From: Pareuzebyella sediminis
GTDB lineage: Bacteria > Bacteroidota > Bacteroidia > Flavobacteriales > Flavobacteriaceae
DNA: 64,000 nt
Direction: 5' to 3'
NCBI RefSeq assembly: GCF_008367235.1
Contig: NZ_VTZS01000001.1
Location: forward strand, 930,001 to 994,000
The position numbers were made by a program, and so were the translations under genes. Shown here one piece after another: positions 62,934 through 64,000 of this stretch; positions within the stretch are counted from its first letter, which is position 1, and every line of letters starts with the position of its first letter. The notes under the pieces were generated by a model that searched no databases, had not been told where the DNA came from, and saw only the letters and a program-made list of their open reading frames with translations.

Positions 62934-64000
62934 TTATTCACCTACAACCCTAAAAATCCAAGTTTTTCCTGCGTAATTTCCTTCGAAATTAGTGTCTCTG
63001 GCCCTTCTTGCCTCTTGCATGGTATCATACCGACGAAGATAAACATAGTCGTAGTTATTCTTACTTCTTAAGAACGATTTGGGCTGTAACCCATTTCGCC
63101 GTAAATCGGTCATGAAGGCATTCAAATATTTTTTGGTTCCGAATACATTGGCAATCAGATAATAACCGGCCTCTAGTCCATCTTCTGTCTTTACCTCTTC
63201 ATATTTTTCACCTTTTTGCGGTTTATCAGCTGTTGCCGACTCCATTTTGGCTCGTTCTTCGGCCTGTCGCCTTGTCTTCTCGGCCGCTTCAAATTTTATT
63301 TGTTCCAGTGAATCTACTCTACGCTGCTCTTTTAACCTTTGCGCCGCCACTAGAGCCTCGGCCTGCTCTGCCTTACTAATAGAGTCTAACCTTCGAGCTT
63401 GTTCTTGTCGTTGTTGTTCCCGAAGGGCCTCCTCCTTAGCAATTTCATCGGCATCTTCTTTAATCGGTTCGGGCTTGTATTGCGCATCTCCCAATATTAA
63501 TAGGCCCTCCTCTTCCTTATCCACTTCAAAGCCGACGACCTTATGCCTTTCGTCCGGTTTTCCGAGAAAATAGGCCGCCATGATTTCAAAAGAAGGGTCT
63601 TTGGTTACCGATGAACTAACACCTAGTTCTACCAAGGCTCCTAAGGACAAATGCTTGAAGAAAGTGGCACCACCGCCTACAGCGAAACCATAAAAATTGT
63701 TATACCCCACCTGACCCCAGTACTTGTTAGTATTCAACAAGGTATAAAAACCCACTTGGTTTGCCTGGCCTGGAATGGTTCTAAGGTACATCGACGGCCT
63801 CAAAAAAGAAGTTGGCAAGTCACCTAAGGCGACTGGAAAATCATAGGACAGTAAAGACATAAATACCTTATCTTCTTTCTGGGTGTTGCTTTCATTGAGC
63901 GTAAAATTGTAATCCAAAAGATTTTCCGAGGCAACGCTCAGGGTCAAGCGCTCTACCGAAAGACTTACACCAGGTGCCATCTGTACAATAAAATCGTCAG
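62934..64000 (-). CDS. PorP/SprF-family membrane protein with C-terminal SPOR-like domain, start outside window
   Basis: The visible part is about 355 residues and continues past base 64000 on the 5' side. The N-terminal region is a PorP/SprF-type beta barrel (DFIVQMAPGVSLSVERL, SYDFPVALGDLPTSFLRPSMYL, GYNNFYGFAVGGGATFFKHLSL). A long charged coiled coil of Glu, Gln, Arg and Ala follows (about 190-255). The end is a SPOR-like peptidoglycan-binding fold (GYYLIANVFGTKKYLNAFMTDLRRNGL to TWIFRVVGE). PorP/SprF proteins accompany type IX secretion and gliding components. The added SPOR-like end suggests a link between the outer-membrane barrel and the cell wall. Confidence 0.85.
   Translation of the reverse strand, partial: DDFIVQMAPGVSLSVERLTLSVASENLLDYNFTLNESNTQKEDKVFMSLLSYDFPVALGDLPTSFLRPSMYLRTIPGQANQVGFYTLLNTNKYWGQVGYNNFYGFAVGGGATFFKHLSLGALVELGVSSSVTKDPSFEIMAAYFLGKPDERHKVVGFEVDKEEEGLLILGDAQYKPEPIKEDADEIAKEEALREQQRQEQARRLDSISKAEQAEALVAAQRLKEQRRVDSLEQIKFEAAEKTRRQAEERAKMESATADKPQKGEKYEEVKTEDGLEAGYYLIANVFGTKKYLNAFMTDLRRNGLQPKSFLRSKNNYDYVYLRRYDTMQEARRARDTNFEGNYAGKTWIFRVVGE

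Noticed and set aside
1-64000. CRISPR arrays, tRNA genes, insertion sequences, prophage
   Set aside because: No regularly spaced repeats, cloverleaf-type sequences, transposases or phage genes were seen.

Overview
The window looks like the chromosome of a marine member of the Flavobacteriaceae (Bacteroidota). The evidence is a low GC content, weak Shine-Dalgarno sites, several clear TAnnTTTG -7 promoter elements, a SusC/SusD pair with an ECF sigma/FecR system, a PorP/SprF type IX secretion protein, the bacillithiol-associated protein YtxJ, and a formylglycine-type sulfatase. Genus cannot be assigned from sequence alone. No tRNA, rRNA, CRISPR array, insertion sequence or phage was seen.

Bases 1-20158 form a catabolic locus that is mostly on the minus strand. 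In transcription order it holds a GntP permease, a glucarate-dehydratase-like enzyme, a UxuA-like enzyme, FecR, SusC, SusD, an enolase-superfamily dehydratase, an RraA-like protein, a small NTF2-like protein, a BASS transporter, a Gfo/Idh/MocA oxidoreductase and the start of a planctomycete-type cytochrome c protein. The ECF sigma gene is transcribed divergently at the far end and is separated from fecR by three metabolic genes. No glycoside hydrolase or polysaccharide lyase is present, so the target is probably a sugar acid (aldarate, aldonate or uronate) or a short derivative of one. Several enzymes carry twin-arginine or Sec-type export signals. A convergent sulfatase and a secreted NTF2-like protein follow. 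The fecR-susC gap carries a textbook terminator on the opposite strand and may encode an antisense RNA.

Bases 20162-30435 hold an unknown secreted protein, dnaK, a Tat-signal oxidoreductase, L-serine dehydratase, a TIR-receiver fusion protein, and a divergent DUF1080/oxidoreductase pair suggestive of 3-keto-glycoside metabolism. Bases 30576-48564 are mainly housekeeping: panB, lspA, an RluA-type pseudouridine synthase, leuA-leuB, pheT, an ABC-F ATPase, a transaldolase-family enzyme and an SDR, mixed with unknown lipoproteins. The SRP RNA follows at 48749-48852.

Bases 48980-55623 hold a glutaminyl cyclase, a thioesterase and a signalling cluster. The cluster consists of a LytTR regulator with a degenerate receiver, a 52-residue acidic lipoprotein, a TPR histidine kinase and a LuxR-type response regulator. 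The rest holds glyA, an unknown lipoprotein, ytxJ, clpB, a TetR regulator with a dyad operator and a PorP/SprF protein cut by the window edge.

The most notable signals are: (1) a shared promoter architecture upstream of dnaK and clpB; (2) the antisense terminator in front of susC; (3) the tiny lipoprotein separated from its neighbouring sensor kinase by an intrinsic terminator; (4) the TIR-receiver fusion.
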